From the NCBI GenBank assembly GCA_028824295.1, contig JAPPED010000034.1, forward strand, positions 62,001-126,000: a stretch of 64,000 bases of DNA. Direction: 5' to 3'. Source of the stretch: Rhodospirillales bacterium (lineage in GTDB: Bacteria; Pseudomonadota; Alphaproteobacteria; TMED109). Positions within the stretch are counted from its first letter, which is position 1, and each line of letters starts with the position of its first letter. Below the pieces are notes generated by a model, which worked only from the letters and a program-made list of their open reading frames with translations, made no database searches and had not been told where the DNA came from. This document shows, piece after piece, positions 9,644 to 17,814 of the stretch. The position numbers and the translations under genes are program-made.

Positions 9644-10573
9644 TCAGAGCGCGTCGACAATCTGGCCCGAAGGGGGAAGTGCCTTCAGCGCCATCGGCAC
9701 CGTTTCGCTCCTTGCGACGGCATCGCGCATGGAAGCCTGCACCTTCTGGAACGCACGGACCTCGATTTGACGAATTCTCTCGCGGCTGACGCCGAATTCC
9801 TCACTCAATGATTCCAGCGTGCGCACCGGCTCCCGTAGCCGGCGCTCGGTGAAGATCCGGCGCTCGCGGTCATTCAGTTCCGCGAGCGCTCGGCCCAGGA
9901 GGGCTCGTCGTTGCGCCAGTTCCTCGGACTCGGCCAACGCCTCTTCGATATCGTCCTCGTCACTTTCCACCCAGTCCAGCCATTCGGAGCCGTCTTCGGT
10001 GTCGCCCACCGGGGCGTTCAGCGACTGGTCCGCACCGGCGAGTCGCCGGTTCATCGACACCACCTCCCGCTCTGGGACGTCCATGCGCCGGGCGATTTCC
10101 TGCACCTGCTCCGGAGCGAGGTCCCCGCTGTCGATGAGCTTGAGGTCGTTCTTCATCCGGCGAAGTCCGAAGAACAGCTTCTTCTGGGCGGCCGTGGTGC
10201 CGATCTTCACGAGTGACCAGGAGTGCAGCACGTACTCGGTGACGGCCGCCCGAATCCACCACATTGCGTAGGTCGAGAGACGGAACCCCCTTTCCGGATC
10301 GAACCTCTTGACCGCTTCCATCAACCCGATATTTGCCTCTTGGATCAGGTCGGTCACGGGCAAGCCGTACCCTCGGAACCGCATCGCGATCTTTGCGGCT
10401 AGGCGCAAGTGGCTGGTCACGAGCCGGTGGGCCGCATCGATGTCCTGATGCTGACGCCAGGCCGTGGCGTCCATGTATTCCTCTTCCCGGCTCAGCATGG
10501 GAAACCGGTTGATTTCCTTCAGGTAGCGTGCCAGCCCGGTTTGTGTAAGGACCGGCAGAGCAAGGTTGGCCAT
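9644..10573 (-). CDS. rpoH: RNA polymerase heat-shock sigma factor RpoH (sigma-32)
   Basis: 309 residues. Contains region 2 (LIQEANIGLMEAVKRFDP, TYAMWWIRAAVTEYVL), the RpoH box (QKKLFFGLRRMK), an acidic linker (WLDWVESDEDDIEEA) and region 4 ([28 protein letters not shown]). The RpoH box usually reads FFNLR; here Asn is replaced by Gly. The protein directs transcription of chaperones and proteases. The rluD-rpoH order is common in Alphaproteobacteria and supports the taxonomic assignment. It lies 54 bp downstream of rluD on the same strand and converges on the hybrid kinase gene. Confidence 0.97.
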   Translation of the reverse strand: MANLALPVLTQTGLARYLKEINRFPMLSREEEYMDATAWRQHQDIDAAHRLVTSHLRLAAKIAMRFRGYGLPVTDLIQEANIGLMEAVKRFDPERGFRLSTYAMWWIRAAVTEYVLHSWSLVKIGTTAAQKKLFFGLRRMKNDLKLIDSGDLAPEQVQEIARRMDVPEREVVSMNRRLAGADQSLNAPVGDTEDGSEWLDWVESDEDDIEEALAESEELAQRRALLGRALAELNDRERRIFTERRLREPVRTLESLSEEFGVSRERIRQIEVRAFQKVQASMRDAVARSETVPMALKALPPSGQIVDAL

Positions 10574-10627
10574 GCGGGAACTGCCCAGAGACGCAGCGGA
10601 GTGTTGGGAGTAAGGGGGACCTGTCCC

Positions 10628-11656
10628 TTATAGATGACGCTTCGGAGCCGTTCCATCAAGGGCCGGGGTAGGATTTTTCCGAGCCGCCTGCATTGCCTTT
10701 AGCAGGCGTTCGAAATCGCGCGGGGGGCTGGCTTCGAAGGAAAGCGGCGAGCCGGTGGCGGGATGGGTCAGCGCGAGGCGGTACGCATGGAGCGCCTGCC
10801 GGGGGAAGACGGCTACGTGGGTGCTGAGCGAGGGATCGAGCTTCGCCGGAGGGGTGCGTGCGCGACCGTAGAGCGTGTCGCCCACCAGCGGACAATGCAG
10901 CGAAGCCATGTGTACGCGGACCTGATGCGTGCGCCCGGTCCCGAGCTGGCACTCGACCAGGCTGACTTCGCCGGCCACGTCGAACATCGTCCGATATCGC
11001 GTATCCGCTGCACGCCCACCGCGCGTGACCACTGCCATCCGGGTACGATGCCGAGGATGTCGGCCGATGGCGCCGTCGACGCGGCCCGCTCTCGGGACGG
11101 GCACTTTCCAGCAGACCGCCTGGTAGGCGCGCTCCACTTCCCGCGCTGAAATGGCCGCCGCCAGCCGAATGTGCGCCTCATCCGTCTTGGCCACGACGAG
11201 GAGACCGGACGTGTCCCGGTCCAGCCGGTGCACGATGCCAGGCCGCGCGACGCCGCCGATGCCGGAGAGACTGTCGCCGCAGTGGGCGATCAGGGCGTTC
11301 ACTAGGGTGTCTTCACGATGGCCGGGAGCCGGGTGCACAACGAGGCCAGGCTGCTTGTTGACGACGATCAGGTGCTCGTCCTCGTGGATGATTTCGAGGG
11401 GAATGCTCGCAGCCGGCTGCGTTGGGGCGACCGGGGGAGGGATCCGGACCGTGATCCGGGTACCGGGGTGTACGATGCGCGCGGGGTCGCGGACGACCGC
11501 GCCGTCCGCGACCACCTCGCCTGCTTCAATCAGCGCCTTGACCCGAGTCCGGCTCAAGTTTTCCAGCTTGGCTGCGATCAACCGGTCAATCCGCATGGGC
11601 GAGACATCCTGCGGTACGATCCAGTCAAGGTCGCTCGGAGGGCTGGATGGGTTCAC
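10628..11656 (-). CDS. rluD: 23S rRNA pseudouridine synthase, RluD family
   Basis: 342 residues. N-terminal S4 RNA-binding domain (IDRLIAAKLENLSRTRVKAL) followed by the RluA-family catalytic core with HRLDRDTSGLLVVAKT, where the Asp of HRLD is the catalytic residue, and the later GRTHQVRVHMASLHCPLVGD motif. It makes pseudouridines in 23S rRNA helix 69 if truly RluD; RluC is the alternative, but the position directly upstream of rpoH favours RluD. The start ATG at 11656 overlaps head-to-head by 10 bp with the ATG of a divergent small membrane protein gene. The first residues (LDWIVPQDVSP) match the usual beta strand before the S4 domain, so a shorter start is unlikely. Confidence 0.93.
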   Translation of the reverse strand: MNPSSPPSDLDWIVPQDVSPMRIDRLIAAKLENLSRTRVKALIEAGEVVADGAVVRDPARIVHPGTRITVRIPPPVAPTQPAASIPLEIIHEDEHLIVVNKQPGLVVHPAPGHREDTLVNALIAHCGDSLSGIGGVARPGIVHRLDRDTSGLLVVAKTDEAHIRLAAAISAREVERAYQAVCWKVPVPRAGRVDGAIGRHPRHRTRMAVVTRGGRAADTRYRTMFDVAGEVSLVECQLGTGRTHQVRVHMASLHCPLVGDTLYGRARTPPAKLDPSLSTHVAVFPRQALHAYRLALTHPATGSPLSFEASPPRDFERLLKAMQAARKNPTPALDGTAPKRHL

Positions 11657-11835
11657 TGTTGCAGAGGCTCCCCAAGGACCGGATCACGCGAATCCTGCTG
11701 GCGGTAGTGGTCGTGATGGGCGCGGCCATTCTGGCCGGGACCGCGATACTGATCGTAGCCCTCATCGACCTCGCCAGTCAGTTGGGGTTAGGTGTGGGTT
11801 CCGAGCAAGCGCATGCGGCAGGTCGACATGACTGA
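11647..11835 (+). CDS. Small single-span membrane protein
   Basis: 62 residues. One strong hydrophobic segment (ILLAVVVVMGAAILAG and TAILIVALIDL) follows a basic N-terminus (RLPKDRITR). The ATG has a good ribosome site (GGAGGG a few bases upstream). Its stop overlaps the start of the M67 gene by 8 bp (ATGACTGA), which implies translational coupling. Small membrane proteins of the DUF6476 type occur at this position next to rluD in other Alphaproteobacteria; I recall this but cannot check it here. Function unknown. Confidence 0.65.
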   Translation: MGSLLQRLPKDRITRILLAVVVVMGAAILAGTAILIVALIDLASQLGLGVGSEQAHAAGRHD

Positions 11836-12259
11836 ATCCCGCCCCGAGGTCGTGGCGGGGTCGTCAGTGGTGCAGGCGGTGCGGGAATCCGCGCGTACCG
11901 CTGCGCCGCACGAGGCTTGCGGACTGCTGCTGGGCCGCGCCGAACCGGGTCGGTTCGTGCTCACCACCTGTGTGCCCAGTCAGAACATCGCCTCCGACCC
12001 GGTTCGGCGGTTCGAAGTGGATCCCGCCGTCCGCCTGCGCGTGCACCGCGAGGCACGGGGTGGCGGCGAGCCCATGATCGGCCTGTACCATTCCCATCCG
12101 GCCGGCTCGGCGGCACCATCAGCGGTGGATCGCCGGTGCCTGTACGAGCCAGGGTTGGTTTGGCTGATCACCGGTCCGGACCCGAGTTGGGAGATCCGGG
12201 CCTGGCTAGCCCTGACTGACGACTTTCGCGAGCTCCCTCTTGTCGTCGCCGACACCTGA
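11828..12259 (+). CDS. M67 (JAB/MPN/Mov34) metalloprotease-like protein
   Basis: 143 residues. The JAMM zinc motif is complete: Glu in HEACGLLLG, then LYHSHPAGSAAPSAVD, which supplies both His and the Asp. Prokaryotic JAB proteins cleave isopeptide or peptide bonds near C-terminal Gly residues, for example in sulfur-carrier processing. No ThiS/MoaD-like carrier gene is adjacent, so the substrate is unknown. The ATG at 11828 is preferred over an in-frame ATG at 11792 because it overlaps the preceding stop. The last codons lie inside a terminator palindrome shared with tldD. Confidence 0.85.
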   Translation: MTESRPEVVAGSSVVQAVRESARTAAPHEACGLLLGRAEPGRFVLTTCVPSQNIASDPVRRFEVDPAVRLRVHREARGGGEPMIGLYHSHPAGSAAPSAVDRRCLYEPGLVWLITGPDPSWEIRAWLALTDDFRELPLVVADT

Positions 12260-12275
12260 CCTGGCGTCAGGTGTC
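12251..12275. terminator. Bidirectional hairpin covering both stop codons
   Basis: A perfect 10-bp inverted repeat, GACACCTGAC (12251-12260) and GTCAGGTGTC (12266-12275), with a 5-nt loop CTGGC. It covers the final codons of the M67 gene and, on the other strand, of tldD, and only 7 bp separate the two stop codons. Both proteins therefore end Asp-Thr-stop from the same GAC ACC TGA. No T-tract follows, so the termination mode is uncertain, but position and symmetry suit a two-way terminator. Confidence 0.65.
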
Positions 12276-13700
12276 CGTTCCGCCGACGGTGAGTCCTTCG
12301 ACCAGCATCGTGGGCTGGCCAACGCCTACCGGGACCAGCTGGCCCTGCTTCCCGCAGCTGCCGATGCCGGGATCGAGCATCAAGTCGTTGCCGATCAGCG
12401 TCGCCTTCTTGAGGACCTCGAAACCCGAACCGATCAGGGTCGCCCCCTTGACGGGCGCGGTGATCTTTCCGTCTTCGATCAGGTAGCTCTCATTCGCGGA
12501 AAAGACGAACTTCCCATTGGTGATGTCGACCTGGCCGCCGCCGAAGCTCTTCGCATAGAGCCCATTCTTGACTGACCGCACGATCTCGTCCGGATCCTGC
12601 TGACCGGCCATCATGATGGTGTTGCGCATCCGTGGCATGGGCTGGTGTGCATAGCTCTGTCGCCGTCCGTTGCCCGTGGAGGCGGTTCCCATCAGCCTGG
12701 CGTTCTGGCGGTCCTGCATGTAGCCCACCACCCGGCCGTGCTCGATCAGCGTGGTGTTCTGCGTCGGCGTCCCCTCGTCGTCGATCGTGAGCGAGCCCCG
12801 CCGCCCATCAAGCGTCCCGTCGTCGACCACCGTGATCGCCTCGTTGGCCACGCGCTCACCCATCAGCGAACTGAACACGCTGGTCTTCTTTCGGTTGAAA
12901 TCGCCTTCGAGACCGTGACCAATGGCTTCGTGCAACAGGATGCCCGGCCAGCCCGGACCGAGTACCACGCTGGTCTCGCCAGCGGGCGCGGCCCGGGCAT
13001 CCAGCAGGACGAGCGCCTGGCGCAGCGCTTCATCGATGTGGTGAGTCCACGTCTCGCGATCGAGCAGGACCGCGTAGCCATGGCGGCCCCCCGATCCGTA
13101 GCTTCCGGTTTCCATCCGGTCGCCGTCGCGCACAACCACGCTTACGTTCAACCGGACCAGCGGCCTGATGTCGGTCGCGGTTGCGCCACCGGCGCGGATG
13201 ATTCCTACCGACTGGTGCGAGCCGGACAGCGTGGCCGACACCTGCTGAACCCGTGCATCCAACGCGCGCGCGTAGCTGTCGATTTCCGAGAGTAGTTCCA
13301 CCTTCTGCTCGAACGGCACGGCCCCGATCGGGTCGTCTTCCTCGTAGCGGCGCTCGTTGGCAAGCGGCGGCGCCAGCTCCACGGTGCCCGAGGCCCCGCG
13401 CGTCACCGAGCGCACCGTGTCCGCCGCCCGTCGGAGTGAATCGGCACCAAGTTCAGACGCATGGGCGTAGCCGGTCCGTTCCCCGACCACCGCGCGCAGA
13501 CCGAATCCCTTGGAGTGGTGGAAGGCAGCCGAACGGATTTGGCCGTCATCAAGGGTCAGGCTCTCGGACCGCGCGTTTTCGACAAAGAGTTCGCCGTCGT
13601 CGGCGCCGGTCAGCGCGCGTTCGACGATCGGCAAGGCCTGCGTGCGGTCGAGACCGCCGAGGTCGGCGAAGATGGTGCCGAGGGCTTCGGAATGGGCCAT
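12267..13700 (-). CDS. tldD: Metalloprotease TldD
   Basis: 477 residues, the usual TldD length. The zinc motif HEAIGHGLEGDF (HExxxH) is present, with the family blocks ETSVVLGPGWPGILL upstream and TIDDEGTPTQNT downstream. TldD pairs with TldE (PmbA) to degrade unfolded peptides and to process RiPP-like peptides such as microcin B17. No tldE is in the window, so it must lie elsewhere if present. ATG at 13700. Converges on the M67 gene through a shared hairpin. A peptide-processing role is possible given the bufferin precursor at 32.7 kb, but there is no physical link. Confidence 0.95.
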   Translation of the reverse strand: MAHSEALGTIFADLGGLDRTQALPIVERALTGADDGELFVENARSESLTLDDGQIRSAAFHHSKGFGLRAVVGERTGYAHASELGADSLRRAADTVRSVTRGASGTVELAPPLANERRYEEDDPIGAVPFEQKVELLSEIDSYARALDARVQQVSATLSGSHQSVGIIRAGGATATDIRPLVRLNVSVVVRDGDRMETGSYGSGGRHGYAVLLDRETWTHHIDEALRQALVLLDARAAPAGETSVVLGPGWPGILLHEAIGHGLEGDFNRKKTSVFSSLMGERVANEAITVVDDGTLDGRRGSLTIDDEGTPTQNTTLIEHGRVVGYMQDRQNARLMGTASTGNGRRQSYAHQPMPRMRNTIMMAGQQDPDEIVRSVKNGLYAKSFGGGQVDITNGKFVFSANESYLIEDGKITAPVKGATLIGSGFEVLKKATLIGNDLMLDPGIGSCGKQGQLVPVGVGQPTMLVEGLTVGGTDT

Positions 13701-13770
13701 GGGAATCAGTTCCGTGTCGGACTGGGTTGCTTACACCATATGGGGGTGTCGGCGCGTGTTCTCCAGTGGT

Positions 13771-14406
13771 TCACGTTCCGACCCGTGACGAGGGGCGACC
13801 GTCGATCCCGGCCCGCCACCGAGCGAGATGCTCGAGCGATTCGTCGGGCTGGGCTTTCACCATCCTGGCGAATCCGACCGTGATGTACGCGGAGATGTCA
13901 GCCATGGAGAAGTTCTCGCCGGCGACAAACGGACTTTCTTTCAGGCGGGCATCCAGGTCCTCGAACCAGAAGCCGAGGCGCGCGAGACCGCGTTCGGCCA
14001 GGGCCGGAATCTGGGCGAAGTTCCTCGGGCCGGCGATCCCGCGGTCTTCAAACCGCGGATTGCTGTTTCGAAGCGCCTCGGCCACCGCCTGCATGCCCTC
14101 GAGTTCCACGCGGCGATGCCAGTTCTCGACCATGGCCTTTTCGAGCGGCGTGGTGCCGAACAGCGCAGGTTCGGGCTGAACGGCTTCGAAATACCTGCAA
14201 ATGGCGACGCTTTCCGTGATCTTCTGGCCGTCATCGAGTTCGAGCACCGGCACGGTGCGAAGTGGATTGAATTCCGAGTACGGCGGCAGCAGGTTTGCGC
14301 CCTCCCGGATCTGCACTTCGATCTCCTCCAGCTCGATGTCTTTCTCGACCAAAAACATGTGGACGCGCCGGGGATTGGGGGCCGGCGCAAAGGTGTAGAG
14401 CTTCAT
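13771..14406 (-). CDS. Glutathione S-transferase family protein
   Basis: 211 residues. Thioredoxin-like N-terminal domain (KLYTFAPAPNPRRVHMFLVE) with the cis-Pro glutathione-site segment VPVLELDDGQKITESVAI, then an all-helical C-terminal domain with FVAGENFSMADISAY. The ATG at 14406 has GGAGG five bases upstream; the long open frame upstream of it looks like chance. The N-terminal active-site position has no clear Ser, Tyr or Cys of a well-known class, so the reaction cannot be stated. It follows hisC by 86 bp on the same strand. Confidence 0.9.
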   Translation of the reverse strand: MKLYTFAPAPNPRRVHMFLVEKDIELEEIEVQIREGANLLPPYSEFNPLRTVPVLELDDGQKITESVAICRYFEAVQPEPALFGTTPLEKAMVENWHRRVELEGMQAVAEALRNSNPRFEDRGIAGPRNFAQIPALAERGLARLGFWFEDLDARLKESPFVAGENFSMADISAYITVGFARMVKAQPDESLEHLARWRAGIDGRPSSRVGT

Positions 14407-14492
14407 AGATGCCTCCGGCGGGCTAGGACCCGTCCCCCGCCCGAACGTTACGACAGGCGGCAATGTAGCAGGCGCGAAACTGCCATCAGCGC

Positions 14493-15584
14493 CTATTCGT
14501 CTTTGAGGAAGTCGGTCAGGGCAGCAGTCAGGGCGAGATTCTCGTCTTCGAGGCCGACCGTGAAACGCAGGTGGTGCGGGAGCCCGTACTCGGCGACGCG
14601 CCGACCGAATATTCCCTGACCTGCCAAATGGGCGTAAGCGGCCTCTGCCGATCTCCGCCCGCTCTGTTCGAACTCGGCCAGGACGAAATTGGCGACGCCG
14701 GGTCGCACGCCGAGACCGAGATCGCGAAGCGTGGCTTCCAGCCAGGGCCGCCAGTGGCGGTTGTGGGCCTGCGCGCGGGCCAGGAACTTGTGGTCCTGAA
14801 GCGACGCCATTCCCGCCGCCTGGGCGGTGGCGTTGACATTGAAGGGGCCACGGACCCGGTGCAGCACGTCGATGACCGCCGGCGGACCGTACGCCCACCC
14901 GAGGCGCAGACCCGCGAGCCCGTAGATCTTGGAGAATGTCCGAGTCATGACGACGTCGTCGCGTTCATCGACCAGAATCCGCCCATCGTCGTACCCGTCC
15001 ATCTCGACGTATTCGGCATACGCCGAATCGATCACGAGCAGGCAGCTTTCCGGGAGGCCTTCGCGCAACCGCCGGAGGCCGGCGAGATCTAGGGCGGTGC
15101 CGGTCGGGTTGTTGGGATTGGCCACGAAGCAGACCCGCGCACGAGGGGTTGCGGCGGCCAGCATGGCCTCGACATCGACAGTGAGGTCCGCTTCCGGAGC
15201 CGTGACGGGAGCGGCGCCAGCGACGCGGGCGGCGATCGGGTACATCAGGAAGCCGTGCCGGCTGTACAGCACTTCATCGCCATTGCCGGCATACGCGACG
15301 GCGAGCAGACCCAGCAGCTCGTCAGAGCCGTTGCCACAGACGATCCGACTCGGATCCATTCCGTGGGCTTCGGCGAGGGCCTCACGAAGGGGGGTGGCGC
15401 CCGGTTCGGGATACCGGGAAAGGTCGTCGGCCGCTGCCCTGGCGGCGGCGACAGCCTCGGGGCTGGACCCGAGGGGAGTCTCGTTGGAGGAAAGCTTGAT
15501 GACCCGGCCGGTGTGACCGCCGCCGGAACTTCCCGGCTTGTAGGGCGTGATCCCGAGAACGGACGCGCGCGAAACAGGTTCCAT
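14493..15584 (-). CDS. hisC: Histidinol-phosphate aminotransferase
   Basis: 363 residues, PLP fold type I. Substrate-cap start ITPYKPG, KLSSNETPLGSSP, CGNGSDELL, FVANPNNPTGT, and the PLP lysine in TFSKIYGLAGLRLGW with the following Arg. It transaminates imidazole-acetol phosphate in histidine synthesis, and family members can also act on prephenate or aromatic keto acids. It starts only 3 bp after the stop of the preceding unknown gene, so it is probably in an operon with that gene and the CoA-transferase rather than with other his genes. Confidence 0.92.
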   Translation of the reverse strand: MEPVSRASVLGITPYKPGSSGGGHTGRVIKLSSNETPLGSSPEAVAAARAAADDLSRYPEPGATPLREALAEAHGMDPSRIVCGNGSDELLGLLAVAYAGNGDEVLYSRHGFLMYPIAARVAGAAPVTAPEADLTVDVEAMLAAATPRARVCFVANPNNPTGTALDLAGLRRLREGLPESCLLVIDSAYAEYVEMDGYDDGRILVDERDDVVMTRTFSKIYGLAGLRLGWAYGPPAVIDVLHRVRGPFNVNATAQAAGMASLQDHKFLARAQAHNRHWRPWLEATLRDLGLGVRPGVANFVLAEFEQSGRRSAEAAYAHLAGQGIFGRRVAEYGLPHHLRFTVGLEDENLALTAALTDFLKDE

Positions 15585-15587
15585 GAA

Positions 15588-16001
15588 TCAGGCTTCCGGT
15601 CGCTGCCGTACCAACTGCACTGCCGCCTGGATCGCGAGCTCCACCGTTGCCGGGCCGAACCCGTAGATGACGGCGGTCGCGTCGGTGACCAGCCCGGCCA
15701 ACGCCTGTTGATCCGATGGACGCGGAAGCGCGTGAAGGTTGTGCGGGAAGCAAAGAACGGTGGGCACCGGCGCCGCACCAAGCAATAGTTTGATGGCTGC
15801 CGCGGATTCTGTCGCGCCGCGACCGGCGGGGAGCGCCAGCACGATCGCGTCTGCCCGACCCGTGCGCACGGCCTCCAACGTGTCGCGGGCGCCGGCGGAT
15901 CCGGCCCCGTCGACCGGCAGGTCGGCGGCCGAGATCGCGGGTTCCCCGTCGGTCGGTGGGACGGGTTGCCCCTGCTCCTTGATGAGAAGGACGCGGGTCA
16001 T
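15588..16001 (-). CDS. Unknown protein coupled to CaiB-type CoA-transferase
   Basis: 137 residues, no signal peptide. The ATG at 16001 overlaps the stop of the CoA-transferase gene by 4 bp (ATGA), strong evidence for translation from here. It has an alternating strand/helix pattern with hydrophobic strands (ADAIVLALPAG, PVPTVLCFPHN, TAVIYGFGPATVELAIQAAV), suggesting a small Rossmann-like or flavodoxin-like alpha/beta fold. I do not recognise the family. Lying between a CoA-transferase and hisC, it may be an accessory of either. Confidence 0.75.
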   Translation of the reverse strand: MTRVLLIKEQGQPVPPTDGEPAISAADLPVDGAGSAGARDTLEAVRTGRADAIVLALPAGRGATESAAAIKLLLGAAPVPTVLCFPHNLHALPRPSDQQALAGLVTDATAVIYGFGPATVELAIQAAVQLVRQRPEA

Positions 16002-17128
16002 GTCGGCGGCAGGAGCCCGTTCGCATCGCCGAGTCGCGGTGCCCGGGATGGGGGACCCGCGGGCGCGGTCCGGCGGGCAACCCCGTGCGCGAGCGGCACC
16101 GGCACGGCCGGGAGTTCCGAACCGTGGCCCACCGCTACCCGGGCCGAGAAAATGCCGCGTTCCGCGAACTGCGGATCCGCCACGGCATCGGCGAGTGACG
16201 GCACGAGCGTGCAGCAAAGGTGTTTGGCGTCCCGCAACTTGGGGCGCCAGTAGGCGGCCGGATGGGCCGCGACGGCGTCGCGGACGCCCTGTCGGGTCGC
16301 TTCCGGGTCGCGGGTGTCGTCCCGAAGCGCCGCGGGCAGGTCCACCAGTTCGCAGAAGTTGTCCCAGAACCGGTCTTCCAGGGCGCCGAGCGCGAGCATT
16401 CGGCCATCGGCGGTGGCGTAAAGCCCGTACCGAGGACTGCCCCCCAACAGGGGCAGTTCGCTCGGGTCCGCCATCGTGCCGGTTGCCCAGCCGTGGGTAA
16501 GCGCTTGCCAGAGGAAGGGAAACGTCTGCTCGGTCATGGCGACATCGAGGAAGGCTCCCGTCCCGGTGGTCTGCGCGCGGTACAGCGCCAGAAGAATATT
16601 GATAACGGCGGGGTAGCTGCCGGCGCCGATGTCGGCAAGCTGCGTGTGCGGCATGACCGGATCGCCATGCCGGTCCGACGTGACGGCCAAGAGTCCGGCC
16701 TCGGCGACGTAGTTCAGGTCATGCCCGGCCACATCGGCCCGCAGTCCCCGCTGACCGTAGCCGCTGATCGCGCAGTAGATGCATTTCGGATTCGCCTGCC
16801 GCATGGCTTCGTACCCGACGCCGAGACGATCCATCACGCCGGGCCGGAACTGTTCGATAACGACGTCGGCACTCTGGGCGAGCGCCAGTATCCGGCTTGC
16901 GGCGCCCGGCTTCTTGAGGTCGATCTCGATGCTTCGTTTTCCGCGGTTCAGCATGGCGAATGGCACGCTCTCCCCGTCAACGAATGGCGGGGAATGGCGA
17001 GTCGGATCGCCGCCAGGCCGCTCGATCTTGATCACGTCGGCACCGGCCTCCGCCAGTACCAGCGTTGCTAGGGGCCCCGGCAACAAGGTCGTGAAGTCCA
17101 GGACTCTCACACCTTCAAGAAACAACAT
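15998..17128 (-). CDS. CaiB/BaiF family CoA-transferase (alpha-methylacyl-CoA racemase-like)
   Basis: 376 residues. Family III CoA-transferase pattern: GVRVLDFTTLLPGPLATLVL at the N-terminus, KRSIEIDLKKPG, VIEQFRPGVMDRLG, ISGYGQRG and the catalytic Asp in DVAGHDLNYVAEAGLL. The C-terminal third is shorter than in formyl-CoA transferase and fits the alpha-methylacyl-CoA racemase branch. It either moves CoA between carboxylic acids or epimerises 2-methylacyl-CoA esters. Next gene overlaps by 4 bp. The substrate cannot be read from the sequence. Confidence 0.9.
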   Translation of the reverse strand: MLFLEGVRVLDFTTLLPGPLATLVLAEAGADVIKIERPGGDPTRHSPPFVDGESVPFAMLNRGKRSIEIDLKKPGAASRILALAQSADVVIEQFRPGVMDRLGVGYEAMRQANPKCIYCAISGYGQRGLRADVAGHDLNYVAEAGLLAVTSDRHGDPVMPHTQLADIGAGSYPAVINILLALYRAQTTGTGAFLDVAMTEQTFPFLWQALTHGWATGTMADPSELPLLGGSPRYGLYATADGRMLALGALEDRFWDNFCELVDLPAALRDDTRDPEATRQGVRDAVAAHPAAYWRPKLRDAKHLCCTLVPSLADAVADPQFAERGIFSARVAVGHGSELPAVPVPLAHGVARRTAPAGPPSRAPRLGDANGLLPPT

Positions 17129-17236
17129 TCACGTATCCCGTATGCAAGCCGGAGCGCCGCCTGCACGATACATTGCGCGGCCAGATCGGTGGCGGTAATG
17201 AAGTGGCTGGCGAGCGGGTTGTTGCTTGGGGGCCGT

Positions 17237-17509
17237 ATGCGCACGCACCATGTTCTCTCTCTTCATGTCGTGTTCCTGCTGATCGTGGCTCCGGCCACCG
17301 CCATGATCGAGCACGGACCACTGGCTCGGGAGGCTGCGATCGAAGCGGGGTGCGTCGAACCAGACATCCAGCGGCTCGGCAATGAAGGTGCCGCCATCGT
17401 CTACACGATGACCTGTGCTGACGGGTCCTCCGTGCCCGACGGGCGCATCCGCTGCGAACTGGACACGTGTGTGTTGGAGAGGCCGCAGCGGCAGGAGGCT
17501 GAATCCTGA
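17237..17509 (+). CDS. Small exported cysteine-containing protein
   Basis: 90 residues from the ATG at 17237, which has a G-rich ribosome site (GGGGG) just upstream. A signal peptide (VLSLHVVFLLIVAPATA) precedes a short domain with four cysteines (GCVEPDIQR, YTMTCADGSS, RIRCELDTCVLE), enough for two disulfides in the periplasm. No known family recognised. It stands alone, divergent from the CoA-transferase gene. An upstream in-frame ATG at 17189 is less likely because it would put 16 extra residues before the signal. Confidence 0.6.
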   Translation: MRTHHVLSLHVVFLLIVAPATAMIEHGPLAREAAIEAGCVEPDIQRLGNEGAAIVYTMTCADGSSVPDGRIRCELDTCVLERPQRQEAES

Positions 17510-17814
17510 CGTGTACGCGTCTCGAGCGAGCATCGGGAGTTGTCGACACATGCGGTTGAGTATCGGCATGAATCGAAAGCTCGGCGCCGCGAAACGCCCA
17601 ATCCATTGATTTTCAATGCATCAGCTTGCGATTTGGAAAATCGTTTCTGGGAAAATGCAACGATTTCCCGATGCGAGCTTCTCGGCGCGCCGTTTGCCGG
17701 TACTGGTATTGGACGACGTATGTCGGGTCCGTGGGCAGCCCACGGCAACATTGACCGGCGCAGTAGGCTTCGCGGGCCGAGGGACCGGCGGAACCGAAGA
17801 GGAAGCCTCTGACC
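17510..17814. promoter_or_regulatory. AT-rich control region upstream of aldo/keto reductase, two palindromes
   Basis: This 305-bp gap holds an A/T-rich patch unlike its surroundings. Two inverted repeats sit in it: CATTGA-TTT-TCAATG at 17604-17618, and AAATCGTT (17638-17645) paired with AACGATTT (17659-17666) around a 13-nt spacer. They look like operator sites or a small structured leader for the downstream exported reductase gene. No coding sequence is convincing in the gap. Confidence 0.4.

Noticed and set aside
14407-14898. N-terminal extension of the GST gene
   Set aside because: The ATG at 14406 has a strong ribosome site and starts the thioredoxin fold; the upstream frame overlaps hisC.
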